A stretch of DNA of 64,000 nt, taken from NCBI RefSeq assembly GCF_052324685.1, contig NW_027507243.1:1-64000 (forward strand), given 5' to 3'. Below the pieces are notes generated by a model. That model was not told the origin of the DNA, did not search any database, and worked only from the letters and a program-made list of their open reading frames with translations. The position numbers and the translations under genes were made by a program. Origin of the DNA: Brachyhypopomus gauderio (taxonomy: Eukaryota > Chordata > Actinopteri > Gymnotiformes > Hypopomidae). Within the stretch, counting starts at the first letter, position 1, and each line of letters begins with the position of its first letter. This document shows positions 24,498 through 37,481 of the stretch, piece by piece.

Positions 24498-24850
24498 CGT
24501 AAAACAATGCAAAGATGACCTATTTATAATGAGAGCAAAACCTGAACAACAGACATTGCTAGTTTTTTTTGCAGAACACCTTTAAGCTTGCTAATTGAAT
24601 GTAAATAGCAACTCAACTATAAAAGTCACACAGCACCTGGTATTCCCAAGCTGTCTCCCATACAAGTATTAACCTGGCCTAAACCTATTTAGCTTCCTAG
24701 GTCAAATAGGATCGGGCGTTTTCAGGCTGGTGTGGCCGTAAGCCATAAAACAATGCAAAGATTATCTAATTATAACAAGAGCAAAACCTGAACAACAGAA
24801 ATTGCTAGATTTTTGCAGAACACATTTAAGCTTGATAATTAAATCTAATA

Positions 24851-24969
24851 GGCTTACAGCACCTGGTATTCCCAGGTGGTCTCCCATCCAAGTACTAACC
24901 AGGCCCAAACGAGCTTAGCTTCCGAGGTCAAATGAGATCGGGCGTTTTCAGGCTGGTGTGGCCGTAAGC
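24851..24969 (-). rRNA. 5S rRNA-like gene A40
   Basis: Cassette copy 1, T9 tract. Confidence 0.8.
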
Positions 24970-25430
24970 CGTAAAACAATGCAAAGATGACCTATTTATA
25001 ATGAGAGCAAAACCTGAACAACAGACATTGCTAGTTTTTTTTTGCAGAACACCTTTAAGCTTGCTAATTGAATGTAAATAGCAACTCAACTATAAAAGTC
25101 ACACAGCACCTGGTATTCCCAAGCTGTCTCCCATACAAGTATTAACCTGGCCTAAACCTATTTAGCTTCCTAGGTCAAATGAAATCGGGCGTTTTCAGGC
25201 TGGTGTGGCCGTAAGCCATAAAACAATGCAAAGATGATCTAATTATAACAAGAGCAAAACCTGAACAACAGAAATTGCTAGTTTTTTTGCAGAACACATT
25301 TAAGCTTGCTAATTGAATGTAAACAGCAACTCAACTATAAAAGTCACACAGCACCTGGCATTCCCAAGCTGTCTCCCATACAAGTATTAACCTGGCCCAA
25401 ACCTATTTAGCTTGATAATTAAATCTAATA

Positions 25431-25549
25431 GCCTTACAGCACCTGGTATTCCCAGGTGGTCTCCCATCCAAGTACTAACCAGGCCCAAACGAGCTTAGCT
25501 TCCGAGGTCAAATGAGATCGGGCGTTTTCAGGCTGGTGTGGCCGTAAGC
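25431..25549 (-). rRNA. 5S rRNA-like gene A41
   Basis: Cassette copy 1, T9; the 3' end reads AAGGC, weakening one helix I pair. Confidence 0.8.
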
Positions 25550-26010
25550 CGTAAAACAATGCAAAGATGACCTATTTATAATGAGAGCAAAACCTGAACA
25601 ACAGACATTGCTAGTTTTTTTTTGCAGAACACCTTTAAGCTTGCTAATTGAATGTAAATAGCAACTCAACTATAAAAGTCACACAGCACCTGGTATTCCC
25701 AAGCTGTCTCCCATACAAGTATTAACCTGGCCTAAACCTATTTAGCTTCCTAGGTCAAATAGGATCGGGCGTTTTCAGGCTGGTGTGGCCGTAAGCCATA
25801 AAACAATGCAAAGATGATCTAATTATAACAAGAGCAAAACCTGAACAACAGAAATTGCTAGTTTTTTTGCAGAACACATTTAAGCTTGCTAATTGAATGT
25901 AAACAGCAACTCAACTATAAAAGTCACACAGCACCTGGCATTCCCAAGCTGTCTCCCATACAAGTATTAACCTGGCCCAAACCTATTTAGCTTGATAATT
26001 AAATCTAATA

Positions 26011-26129
26011 GCCTTACAGCACCTGGTATTCCCAGGTGGTCTCCCATCCAAGTACTAACCAGGCCCAAACGAGCTTAGCTTCCGAGGTCAAATGAGATCG
26101 GGCGTTTTCAGGCTGGTGTGGCCGTAAGC
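26011..26129 (-). rRNA. 5S rRNA-like gene A42
   Basis: Cassette copy 1, T9; AAGGC 3' end. Confidence 0.8.
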
Positions 26130-26483
26130 CGTAAAACAATGCAAAGATGACCTATTTATAATGAGAGCAAAACCTGAACAACAGACATTGCTAGTTTTTT
26201 TTTGCAGAACACCTTTAAGCTTGCTAATTGAATGTAAATAGCAACTCAACTATAAAAGTCACACAGCACCTGGTATTCCCAAGCTGTCTCCCATACAAGT
26301 ATTAACCTGGCCTAAACCTATTTAGCTTCCTAGGTCAAATAGGATCGGGCGTTTTCAGGCTGGTGTGGCCGTAAGCCATAAAACAATGCAAAGATTATCT
26401 AATTATAACAAGAGCAAAACCTGAACAACAGAAATTGCTAGATTTTTGCAGAACACATTTAAGCTTGATAATTAAATCTAATA

Positions 26484-26602
26484 GGCTTACAGTACCTGGT
26501 ATTCCCAGGTGGTCTCCCATCCAAGTACTAACCAGGCCCAAACGAGCTTAGCTTCCGAGGTCAAATGAGATCGGGCGTTTTCAGGCTGGTGTGGCCGTAA
26601 GC
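26484..26602 (-). rRNA. 5S rRNA-like gene A43
   Basis: Cassette copy 1, T10; G110A (ACAGTACC on +). Confidence 0.8.
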
Positions 26603-27064
26603 CGTAAAACAATGCAAAGATGACCTATTTATAATGAGAGCAAAACCTGAACAACAGACATTGCTAGTTTTTTTTTTGCAGAACACCTTTAAGCTTGCTA
26701 ATTGAATGTAAATAGCAACTCAACTATAAAAGTCACACAGCACCTGGTATTCCCAAGCTGTCTCCCATACAAGTATTAACCTGGCCTAAACCTATTTAGC
26801 TTCCTAGGTCAAATGAAATCGGGCGTTTTCAGGCTGGTGTGGCCGTAAGCCATAAAACAATGCAAAGATTATCTAATTATAACAAGAGCAAAACCTGAAC
26901 AACAGAAATTGCTAGTTTTTTTGCAGAACACATTTAAGCTTGCTAATTGAATGTAAACAGCAACTCAACTATAAAAGTCACACAGCACCTGGTATTCCCA
27001 AGCTGTCTCCCATACAAGTATTAACCTGGCCCAAACCTATTTAGCTTGATAATTAAATCTAATA

Positions 27065-27183
27065 GGCTTACAGCACCTGGTATTCCCAGGTGGTCTCCCA
27101 TCCAAGTACTAACCAGGCCCAAACGAGCTTAGCTTCCGAGGTCAAATGAGATCGGGCGTTTTCAGGCTGGTGTGGCCGTAAGC
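27065..27183 (-). rRNA. 5S rRNA-like gene A44
   Basis: C-flank subtype, T8. Confidence 0.8.
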
Positions 27184-27536
27184 CGTAAAACAATGCAAAG
27201 ATGACCTATTTATAATGAGAGCAAAACCTGAACAACAGACATTGCTAGTTTTTTTTGCAGAACACCTTTAAGCTTGCTAATTGAATGTAAATAGCAACTC
27301 AACTATAAAAGTCACACAGCACCTGGTATTCCCAAGCTGTCTCCCATACAAGTATTAACCTGGCCTAAACCTATTTAGCTTCCTAGGTCAAATAGGATCG
27401 GGCGTTTTCAGGCTGGTGTGGCCGTAAGCCATAAAACAATGCAAAGATTATCTAATTATAACAAGAGCAAAACCTGAACAACAGAAATTGCTAGATTTTT
27501 GCAGAACACATTTAAGCTTGATAATTAAATCTAATA

Positions 27537-27655
27537 GGCTTACAGTACCTGGTATTCCCAGGTGGTCTCCCATCCAAGTACTAACCAGGCCCAAACGAGC
27601 TTAGCTTCCAAGGTCAAATGAGATCGGGCGTTTTCAGGCTGGTGTGGCCGTAAGC
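27537..27655 (-). rRNA. 5S rRNA-like gene A45
   Basis: G110A plus C46T (CCAAGG on +), and a B-like ATGGCTTAC 5' flank. Confidence 0.78.
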
Positions 27656-28009
27656 CATAAAACAATGCAAAGATGACCTATTTATAATGAGAGCAAAACC
27701 TGAACAACAGACATTGCTAGTTTTTTTTGCAGAACACCTTTAAGCTTGCTAATTGAATGTAAATAGCAACTCAACTATAAAAGTCACACAGCACCTGGTA
27801 TTCCCAAGCTGTCTCCCATACAAGTATTAACCTGGCCTAAACCTATTTAGCTTCCTAGGTCAAATGAAATCGGGCGTTTTCAGGCTGGTGTGGCCGTAAG
27901 CCATAAAACAATGCAAAGATTATCTAATTATAACAAGAGCAAAACCTGAACAACAGAAATTGCTAGTTTTTTTGCAGAACACATTTAAGCTTGATAATTA
28001 AATCTAATT

Positions 28010-28128
28010 GGCTTACAGCACCTGGTATTCCCAGGTGGTCTCCCATCCAAGTACTAACCAGGCCCAAACGAGCTTAGCTTCCGAGGTCAAATAAGATCGG
28101 GCGTTTTCAGGCTGGTGTGGCCGTAAGC
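28010..28128 (-). rRNA. 5S rRNA-like gene A46
   Basis: A4 subtype with C36T (AAATAAGATC on +) and GCCCTAAAAG at the 5' flank. Confidence 0.78.
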
Positions 28129-28727
28129 CCTAAAAGAATGCAAAGATGACCTATTTATAATGAGAGCAAAACCTGAACAACAGACATTGCTAGTTTGTTT
28201 TGCAGAACACCTTTAAGCTTGCTAATTGAATGTAAATAGCAACTCAACTATAAAAGTCACACAGCACCTGGTATTCCCAAGCTGTCCCCCATACAAGTAT
28301 TAACCTGGCCAAAACCTATTTAGCTTCCGAGGTCAAATGAGATCGGGCGTTTTCAGGCTGGTGTGGCCGCAAGCCATAAAACAATGCAAAGATTATCTAA
28401 TTATAACAAGAGCAAAACCTGAACAACAGAAATTGCTAGTTTTTTTGCAGAACACATTTAAGCTTGCTAATTGAATGTAAACAGCAACTCAACTATAAAA
28501 GTCACACAGCACCTGGTATTCCCAAGCTGTCTCCCATACAAGTATTAACCTGGCCCAAACCTATTTAGCTTCCTAGGTCAAATGAGATCGGGCGTTTTCA
28601 GGCTGGTGTGGCCGTAAGCCATAAAACAATGCAAAGATTATCTAATTATAACAAGAGCAAAACCTGAACAACAGAAATTGCTAGTTTTTTTGCAGAACAC
28701 ATTTAAGCTTGATAATTAAATCTAATT

Positions 28728-28846
28728 GGCTTACAGCACCTGGTATTCCCAGGTGGTCTCCCATCCAAGTACTAACCAGGCCCAAACGAGCTTAGCTTCC
28801 GAGGTCAAATGAGATCGGGCGTTTTCAGGCTGGTGTGGCCGTAAGC
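28728..28846 (-). rRNA. 5S rRNA-like gene A47
   Basis: A1 subtype; its spacer lost two bases (GTCACAGC). Confidence 0.8.
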
Positions 28847-30166
28847 CGTAAAAGAATGCAAAGATGACCTATTTATAATGAGAGCAAAACCTGAACAACA
28901 GACATTGCTAGTTTTTTTTGCAGAACACCTTTAAGCTTGCTAATTGAATGTAAATAGCAACTCAACTATAAAAGTCACAGCACCTGGTATTCCCAAGCTG
29001 TCTCCCATACAAGTATTAACCTGGCCTAAACCTATTTAGCTTCCTAGGTCAAATGAAATCGGGCGTTTTCAGGCTGGTGTGGCCGTAAGCCATAAAACAA
29101 TGCAAAGATTATCTAATTATAACAAGAGCAAAACCTGAACAACAGAAATTGCTAGTTTTTTTGCAGAACACATTTAAGCTTGCTAATTGAATGTAAACAG
29201 CAACTCAACTATAAAAGTCACACAGCACCTGGTATTCCCAAGCTGTCTCCCATACAAGTATTAACCTGGCTTAAACCTATTTAGCTTCCTAGGTCAAATG
29301 AAATCGGGCGTTTTCAGGCTGGTGTGGCCGTAAGCCATAAAACAATGCAAAGATTATCTAATTATAACAAGAGCAAAACCTGAACAACAGAAATTGCTAG
29401 TTTTTTTGCAGAACACATTTAAGCTTGATAATTAAATCTAATTGGCTTACAGCACCTGGTATTCCCAGGTGGTCTCCCATCCAAGTACTAACCAGGCCCA
29501 AACGAGCTTAGCTTCCGAGGTCAAATGAGATCGGGCGTTTTCAGGCTGGTGTGGCCGTAAGCCGTAAAAGAATGCAAAGATGACCTATTTATAATGAGAG
29601 CAAAACCTGAACAACAGACATTGCTAGTTTGTTTTGCAGAACACCTTTAAGCTTGCTAATTGAATGTAAATAGCAACTCAACTATAAAAGTCACACAGCA
29701 CCTGGTATTCCCAAGCTGTCCCCCATACAAGTATTAACCTGGCCAAAACCTATTTAGCTTCCGAGGTCAAATGAGATCGGGCGTTTTCAGGCTGGTGTGG
29801 CCGCAAGCCATAAAACAATGCAAAGATTATCTAATTATAACAAGAGCAAAACCTGAACAACAGAAATTGCTAGTTTTTTTGCAGAACACATTTAAGCTTG
29901 CTAATTGAATGTAAACAGCAACTCAACTATAAAAGTCACACAGCACCTGGTATTCCCAAGCTGTCTCCCATACAAGTATTAACCTGGCCCAAACCTATTT
30001 AGCTTCCTAGGTCAAATGAGATCGGGCGTTTTCAGGCTGGTGTGGCCGTAAGCCATAAAACAATGCAAAGATTATCTAATTATAACAAGAGCAAAACCTG
30101 AACAACAGAAATTGCTAGTTTTTTTGCAGAACACATTTAAGCTTGATAATTAAATCTAATTGGCTT
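28733..30166 (-). repeat. HOR copy 11 (very short, 1,434 bp)
   Basis: Units: A1 28733 (244 bp), B1 28977, D 29222, A4 29449, G 29695, D2 29940. The A2 and A3 genes are missing. Marks: GTCACAGC at the junction and CTGGCTTAAACC in the D unit. Confidence 0.9.
29444..29562 (-). rRNA. 5S rRNA-like gene A48
   Basis: A4 subtype. Confidence 0.8.
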
Positions 30167-30280
30167 ACAGCACCTGGTATTCCCAGGTGGTCTCCCATCC
30201 AAGTACTAACCAGGCCCAAACGAGCTTAGCTTCCGAGGTCAAATGAGATCGGGCGTTTTCAGGCTGGTGTGGCCGTAAGC
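30162..30280 (-). rRNA. 5S rRNA-like gene A49
   Basis: A1 subtype, T8. Confidence 0.8.
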
Positions 30281-30982
30281 CGTAAAAGAATGCAAAGATG
30301 ACCTATTTATAATGAGAGCAAAACCTGAACAACAGACATTGCTAGTTTTTTTTGCAGAACACCTTTAAGCTTGCTAATTGAATGTAAATAGCAACTCAAC
30401 TATAAAAGTCACACAGCACCTGGTATTCCCAAGCTGTCTCCCATACAAGTATTAACCTGGCCTAAACCTATTTAGCTTCCTAGGTCAAATGAAATCGGGC
30501 GTTTTCAGGCTGGTGTGGCCGTAAGCCATAAAACAATGCAAAGATTATCTAATTATAACAAGAGCAAAACCTGAACAACAGAAATTGCTAGTTTTTTTGC
30601 AGAACACATTTAAGCTTGCTAATTGAATGTAAACAGCAACTCAACTATAAAAGTCACACAGCACCTGGTATTCCCAAGCTGTCTCCCATACAAGTATTAA
30701 CCTGGCCTAAACCTATTTAGCTTCCTAGGTCAAATGAAATCGGGCGTTTTCAGGCTGGTGTGGCCGTAAGCCATAAAACAATGCAAAGATTATCTAATTA
30801 TAACAAGAACAAAACCTGAACAACAGAAATTGCTAGTTTTTTTGCAGAACACATTTAAGCTTGCTAATTGAATGTAAACAGCAACTCAACTATAAAAACA
30901 CAGCACCTGGTATTCCCAAGCTGTCTCCCATACAAGTATTAACCTGGCCCAAACCTATTTAGCTTGATAATTAAATCTAATA

Positions 30983-31101
30983 GGCTTACAGCACCTGGTA
31001 TTCCCAGGTGGTCTCCCATCCAAGTACTAACCAGGCCCAAACGAGCTTAGCTTCCGAGGTCAAATGAGATCGGGCGTTTTCAGGCTGGTGTGGCCGTAAG
31101 C
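30983..31101 (-). rRNA. 5S rRNA-like gene A50
   Basis: A2 subtype. Confidence 0.8.
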
Positions 31102-31561
31102 CGTAAAACAATGCAAAGATGACCTATTTATAATGAGAGCAAAACCTGAACAACAGACATTGCTAGTTTTTTTTGCAGAACACCTTTAAGCTTGCTAATT
31201 GAATGTAAATAGCAACTCAACTATAAAAGTCACACAGCACCTGGTATTCCCAAGCTGTCTCCCATACAAGTATTAACCTGGCCTAAACCTATTTAGCTTC
31301 CTAGGTCAAATGAAATCGGGCGTTTTCAGGCTGGTGTGGCCGTAAGCCATAAAACAATGCAAAGATGATCTAATTATAACAAGAGCAAAACCTGAACAAC
31401 AGAAATTGCTAGTTTTTTTGCAGAACACATTTAAGCTTGCTAATTGAATGTAAACAGCAACTCAACTATAAAAGTCACACAGCACCTGGCATTCCCAAGC
31501 TGTCTCCCATACAAGTATTAACCTGGCCCAAACCTATTTAGCTTGATAATTAAATCTAATA

Positions 31562-31680
31562 GGCTTACAGCACCTGGTATTCCCAGGTGGTCTCCCATCC
31601 AAGTACTAACCAGGCCCAAACGAGCTTAGCTTCCGAGGTCAAATGAGATCGGGCGTTTTCAGGCTGGTGTGGCCGTAAGC
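31562..31680 (-). rRNA. 5S rRNA-like gene A51
   Basis: A3 subtype. Confidence 0.8.
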
Positions 31681-32034
31681 CGTAAAACAATGCAAAGATG
31701 ACCTATTTATAATGAGAGCAAAACCTGAACAACAGACATTGCTAGTTTTTTTTGCAGAACACCTTTAAGCTTGCTAATTGAATGTAAATAGCAACTCAAC
31801 TATAAAAGTCACACAGCACCTGGTATTCCCAAGCTGTCTCCCATACAAGTATTAACCTGGCCTAAACCTATTTAGCTTCCTAGGTCAAATGAAATCGGGC
31901 GTTTTCAGGCTGGTGTGGCCGTAAGCCATAAAACAATGCAAAGATTATCTAATTATAACAAGAGCAAAACCTGAACAACAGAAATTGCTAGTTTTTTTGC
32001 AGAACACATTTAAGCTTGATAATTAAATCTAATT

Positions 32035-32154
32035 GGCTTACAGCACCTGGTATTCCCAGGTGGTCTCCCATCCAAGTACTAACCAGGCCCAAACGAGCTT
32101 AGCTTCCGAGGTCAAATGAGATCGGAGCGTTTTCAGGCTGGTGTGGCCGTAAGC
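32035..32154 (-). rRNA. 5S rRNA-like gene A52
   Basis: A4 subtype with one extra base at 32126 (GGAGCG). Confidence 0.78.
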
Positions 32155-32754
32155 CGTAAAAGAATGCAAAGATGACCTATTTATAATGAGAGCAAAACCT
32201 GAACAACAGACATTGCTAGTTTGTTTTGCAGAACACCTTTAAGCTTGCTAATTGAATGTAAATAGCAACTCAACTATAAAAGTCACACAGCACCTGGTAT
32301 TCCCAAGCTGTCCCCCATACAAGTATTAACCTGGCCAAAACCTATTTAGCTTCCGAGGTCAAATGAGATCGGCGCGTTTTCAGGCTGGTGTGGCCGCAAG
32401 CCATAAAACAATGCAAAGATTATCTAATTATAACAAGAGCAAAACCTGAACAACAGAAATTGCTAGTTTTTTTGCAGAACACATTTAAGCTTGCTAATTG
32501 AATGTAAACAGCAACTCAACTATAAAAGTCACACAGCACCTGGTATTCCCAAGCTGTCTCCCATACAAGTATTAACCTGGCCCAAACCTATTTAGCTTCC
32601 TAGGTCAAATGAGATCGGGCGTTTTCAGGCTGGTGTGGCCGTAAGCCATAAAACAATGCAAAGATTATCTAATTATAACAAGAGCAAAACCTGAACAACA
32701 GAAATTGCTAGTTTTTTTGCAGAACACATTTAAGCTTGATAATTAAATCTAATT

Positions 32755-32873
32755 GGCTTACAGCACCTGGTATTCCCAGGTGGTCTCCCATCCAAGTACT
32801 AACCAGGCCCAAACGAGCTTAGCTTCCGAGGTCAAATGAGATCGGGCGTTTTCAGGCTGGTGTGGCCGTAAGC
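32755..32873 (-). rRNA. 5S rRNA-like gene A53
   Basis: A1 subtype, T8. Confidence 0.8.
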
Positions 32874-33578
32874 CGTAAAAGAATGCAAAGATGACCTATT
32901 TATAATGAGAGCAAAACCTGAACAACAGACATTGCTAGTTTTTTTTGCAGAACACCTTTAAGCTTGCTAATTGAATGTAAATAGCAACTCAACTATAAAA
33001 GTCACACAGCACCTGGTATTCCCAAGCTGTCTCCCATACAAGTATTAACCTGGCCTAAACCTATTTAGCTTCCTAGGTCAAATGAAATCGGGCGTTTTCA
33101 GGCTGGTGTGGCCGTAAGCCATAAAACAATGCAAAGATTATCTAATTATAACAAGAGCAAAACCTGAACAACAGAAATTGCTAGTTTTTTTGCAGAACAC
33201 ATTTAAGCTTGCTAATTGAATGTAAACAGCAACTCAACTATAAAAGTCACACAGCACCTGGTATTCCCAAGCTGTCTCCCATACAAGTATTAACCTGGCC
33301 TAAACCTATTTAGCTTCCTAGGTCAAATGAAATCGGGCGTTTTCAGGCTGGTGTGGCCGTAAGCCATAAAACAATGCAAAGATTATCTAATTATAACAAG
33401 AACAAAACCTGAACAACAGAAATTGCTAGTTTTTTTGCAGAACACATTTAAGCTTGCTAATTGAATGTAAACAGCAACTCAACTATAAAAGTCACACAGC
33501 ACCTGGTATTCCCAAGCTGTCTCCCATACAAGTATTAACCTGGCCCAAACCTATTTAGCTTGATAATTAAATCTAATA

Positions 33579-33697
33579 GGCTTACAGCACCTGGTATTCC
33601 CAGGTGGTCTCCCATCCAAGTACTAACCAGGCCCAAACGAGCTTAGCTTCCGAGGTCAAATGAGATCGGGCGTTTTCAGGCTGGTGTGGCCGTAAGC
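33579..33697 (-). rRNA. 5S rRNA-like gene A54
   Basis: A2 subtype. Confidence 0.8.
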
Positions 33698-34157
33698 CGT
33701 AAAACAATGCAAAGATGACCTATTTATAATGAGAGCAAAACCTGAACAACAGACATTGCTAGTTTTTTTTGCAGAACACCTTTAAGCTTGCTAATTGAAT
33801 GTAAATAGCAACTCAACTATAAAAGTCACACAGCACCTGGTATTCCCAAGCTGTCTCCCATACAAGTATTAACCTGGCCTAAACCTATTTAGCTTCCTAG
33901 GTCAAATGAAATCGGGCGTTTTCAGGCTGGTGTGGCCGTAAGCCATAAAACAATGCAAAGATGATCTAATTATAACAAGAGCAAAACCTGAACAACAGAA
34001 ATTGCTAGTTTTTTTGCAGAACACATTTAAGCTTGCTAATTGAATGTAAACAGCAACTCAACTATAAAAGTCACACAGCACCTGGCATTCCCAAGCTGTC
34101 TCCCATACAAGTATTAACCTGGCCCAAACCTATTTAGCTTGATAATTAAATCTAATA

Positions 34158-34276
34158 GGCTTACAGCACCTGGTATTCCCAGGTGGTCTCCCATCCAAGT
34201 ACTAACCAGGCCCAAACGAGCTTAGCTTCCGAGGTCAAATGAGATCGGGCGTTTTCAGGCTGGTGTGGCCGTAAGC
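34158..34276 (-). rRNA. 5S rRNA-like gene A55
   Basis: A3 subtype. Confidence 0.8.
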
Positions 34277-34630
34277 CGTAAAACAATGCAAAGATGACCT
34301 ATTTATAATGAGAGCAAAACCTGAACAACAGACATTGCTAGTTTTTTTTGCAGAACACCTTTAAGCTTGCTAATTGAATGTAAATAGCAACTCAACTATA
34401 AAAGTCACACAGCACCTGGTATTCCCAAGCTGTCTCCCATACAAGTATTAACCTGGCCTAAACCTATTTAGCTTCCTAGGTCAAATGAAATCGGGCGTTT
34501 TCAGGCTGGTGTGGCCGTAAGCCATAAAACAATGCAAAGATTATCTAATTATAACAAGAGCAAAACCTGAACAACAGAAATTGCTAGTTTTTTTGCAGAA
34601 CACATTTAAGCTTGATAATTAAATCTAATT

Positions 34631-34749
34631 GGCTTACAGCACCTGGTATTCCCAGGTGGTCTCCCATCCAAGTACTAACCAGGCCCAAACGAGCTTAGCT
34701 TCCGAGGTCAAATGAGATCGGGCGTTTTCAGGCTGGTGTGGCCGTAAGC
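34631..34749 (-). rRNA. 5S rRNA-like gene A56
   Basis: A4 subtype. Confidence 0.8.
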
Positions 34750-35348
34750 CGTAAAAGAATGCAAAGATGACCTATTTATAATGAGAGCAAAACCTGAACA
34801 ACAGACATTGCTAGTTTGTTTTGCAGAACACCTTTAAGCTTGCTAATTGAATGTAAATAGCAACTCAACTATAAAAGTCACACAGCACCTGGTATTCCCA
34901 AGCTGTCCCCCATACAAGTATTAACCTGGCCAAAACCTATTTAGCTTCCGAGGTCAAATGAGATCGGGCGTTTTCAGGCTGGTGTGGCCGCAAGCCATAA
35001 AACAATGCAAAGATTATCTAATTATAACAAGAGCAAAACCTGAACAACAGAAATTGCTAGTTTTTTTGCAGAACACATTTAAGCTTGCTAATTGAATGTA
35101 AACAGCAACTCAACTATAAAAGTCACACAGCACCTGGTATTCCCAAGCTGTCTCCCATACAAGTATTAACCTGGCCCAAACCTATTTAGCTTCCTAGGTC
35201 AAATGAGATCGGGCGTTTTCAGGCTGGTGTGGCCGTAAGCCATAAAACAATGCAAAGATTATCTAATTATAACAAGAGCAAAACCTGAACAACAGAAATT
35301 GCTAGTTTTTTTGCAGAACACATTTAAGCTTGATAATTAAATCTAATT

Positions 35349-35467
35349 GGCTTACAGCACCTGGTATTCCCAGGTGGTCTCCCATCCAAGTACTAACCAG
35401 GCCCAAACGAGCTTAGCTTCCGAGGTCAAATGAGATCGGGCGTTTTCAGGCTGGTGTGGCCGTAAGC
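35349..35467 (-). rRNA. 5S rRNA-like gene A57
   Basis: A1 subtype, T7. Confidence 0.8.
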
Positions 35468-36171
35468 CGTAAAAGAATGCAAAGATGACCTATTTATAAT
35501 GAGAGCAAAACCTGAACAACAGACATTGCTAGTTTTTTTGCAGAACACCTTTAAGCTTGCTAATTGAATGTAAATAGCAACTCAACTATAAAAGTCACAC
35601 AGCACCTGGTATTCCCAAGCTGTCTCCCATACAAGTATTAACCTGGCCTAAACCTATTTAGCTTCCTAGGTCAAATGAAATCGGGCGTTTTCAGGCTGGT
35701 GTGGCCGTAAGCCATAAAACAATGCAAAGATTATCTAATTATAACAAGAGCAAAACCTGAACAACAGAAATTGCTAGTTTTTTTGCAGAACACATTTAAG
35801 CTTGCTAATTGAATGTAAACAGCAACTCAACTATAAAAGTCACACAGCACCTGGTATTCCCAAGCTGTCTCCCATACAAGTATTAACCTGGCCTAAACCT
35901 ATTTAGCTTCCTAGGTCAAATGAAATCGGGCGTTTTCAGGCTGGTGTGGCCGTAAGCCATAAAACAATGCAAAGATTATCTAATTATAACAAGAACAAAA
36001 CCTGAACAACAGAAATTGCTAGTTTTTTTGCAGAACACATTTAAGCTTGCTAATTGAATGTAAACAGCAACTCAACTATAAAAGTCACACAGCACCTGGT
36101 ATTCCCAAGCTGTCTCCCATACAAGTATTAACCTGGCCCAAACCTATTTAGCTTGATAATTAAATCTAATA

Positions 36172-36290
36172 GGCTTACAGCACCTGGTATTCCCAGGTGG
36201 TCTCCCATCCAAGTACTAACCAGGCCCAAACGAGCTTAGCTTCCGAGGTCAAATGAGATCGGGCGTTTTCAGGCTGGTGTGGCCGTAAGC
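36172..36290 (-). rRNA. 5S rRNA-like gene A58
   Basis: A2 subtype in a short HOR copy. Confidence 0.8.
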
Positions 36291-36644
36291 CGTAAAACAA
36301 TGCAAAGATGACCTATTTATAATGAGAGCAAAACCTGAACAACAGACATTGCTAGTTTTTTTTGCAGAACACCTTTAAGCTTGCTAATTGAATGTAAATA
36401 GCAACTCAACTATAAAAGTCACACAGCACCTGGTATTCCCAAGCTGTCTCCCATACAAGTATTAACCTGGCCTAAACCTATTTAGCTTCCTAGGTCAAAT
36501 GAAATCGGGCGTTTTCAGGCTGGTGTGGCCGTAAGCCATAAAACAATGCAAAGATGATCTAATTATAACAAGAGCAAAACCTGAACAACAGAAATTGCTA
36601 GTTTTTTTGCAGAACACATTTAAGCTTGATAATTAAATCTAATT

Positions 36645-36763
36645 GGCTTACAGCACCTGGTATTCCCAGGTGGTCTCCCATCCAAGTACTAACCAGGCCC
36701 AAACGAGCTTAGCTTCCGAGGTCAAATGAGATCGGGCGTTTTCAGGCTGGTGTGGCCGTAAGC
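36645..36763 (-). rRNA. 5S rRNA-like gene A59
   Basis: A4 subtype. Confidence 0.8.
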
Positions 36764-37362
36764 CGTAAAAGAATGCAAAGATGACCTATTTATAATGAGA
36801 GCAAAACCTGAACAACAGACATTGCTAGTTTGTTTTGCAGAACACCTTTAAGCTTGCTAATTGAATGTAAATAGCAACTCAACTATAAAAGTCACACAGC
36901 ACCTGGTATTCCCAAGCTGTCCCCCATACAAGTATTAACCTGGCCAAAACCTATTTAGCTTCCGAGGTCAAATGAGATCGGGCGTTTTCAGGCTGGTGTG
37001 GCCGCAAGCCATAAAACAATGCAAAGATTATCTAATTATAACAAGAGCAAAACCTGAACAACAGAAATTGCTAGTTTTTTTGCAGAACACATTTAAGCTT
37101 GCTAATTGAATGTAAACAGCAACTCAACTATAAAAGTCACACAGCACCTGGTATTCCCAAGCTGTCTCCCATACAAGTATTAACCTGGCCCAAACCTATT
37201 TAGCTTCCTAGGTCAAATGAGATCGGGCGTTTTCAGGCTGGTGTGGCCGTAAGCCATAAAACAATGCAAAGATTATCTAATTATAACAAGAGCAAAACCT
37301 GAACAACAGAAATTGCTAGTTTTTTTGCAGAACACATTTAAGCTTGATAATTAAATCTAATT

Positions 37363-37481
37363 GGCTTACAGCACCTGGTATTCCCAGGTGGTCTCCCATC
37401 CAAGTACTAACCAGGCCCAAACGAGCTTAGCTTCCGAGGTCAAATGAGATCGGGCGTTTTCAGGCTGGTGTGGCCGTAAGC
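37363..37481 (-). rRNA. 5S rRNA-like gene A60
   Basis: A1 subtype, T8. Confidence 0.8.

Larger units (their letters stand above)
24856..27069 (-). repeat. Variant cassette, copy 1 (2,214 bp)
   Basis: Unit order: A 24856, B3 25103, C2 25348, A 25436, B 25683, C2 25928, A 26016, D 26263, A 26489, B 26737, C1 26982. Private marks are T9/T10 tracts, AATAGCCTT, AAATAGGATC, GCTAGATTTTTGC and ACAGTACC. It recurs at 39136 and 48916 with no difference that I could see. Confidence 0.85.
22402..28732 (-). repeat. HOR copy 10 (expanded, 6,331 bp)
   Basis: Units: A1 22402, B1 22648, B2 22893, C1 23138, A2 23226, B3 23472, C2 23717, A 23805, B 24051, C1 24296, A 24384, D 24630, cassette 24856-27069, A 27070, D 27316, A 27542, D 27788, A4 28015, G 28261, D2 28506. 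The A-B-C step is amplified and newer variants appear. Confidence 0.88.
30167..32759 (-). repeat. HOR copy 12 (complete order, 2,593 bp)
   Basis: Units: A1 30167, B1 30413, B2 30658 (242 bp, GTC lost), C1 30900, A2 30988, B3 31234, C2 31479, A3 31567, D1 31813, A4 32040 (one extra base), G 32287 (one extra base), D2 32533. Confidence 0.9.
32760..35353 (-). repeat. HOR copy 13 (complete, 2,594 bp)
   Basis: Units: A1 32760, B1 33006, B2 33251, C1 33496, A2 33584, B3 33830, C2 34075, A3 34163, D1 34409, A4 34636, G 34882, D2 35127. Confidence 0.92.
35354..37367 (-). repeat. HOR copy 14 (short form, 2,014 bp)
   Basis: Units: A1 35354 (T7), B1 35599, B2 35844, C1 36089, A2 36177, D 36423, A4 36650, G 36896, D2 37141. 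Confidence 0.9.
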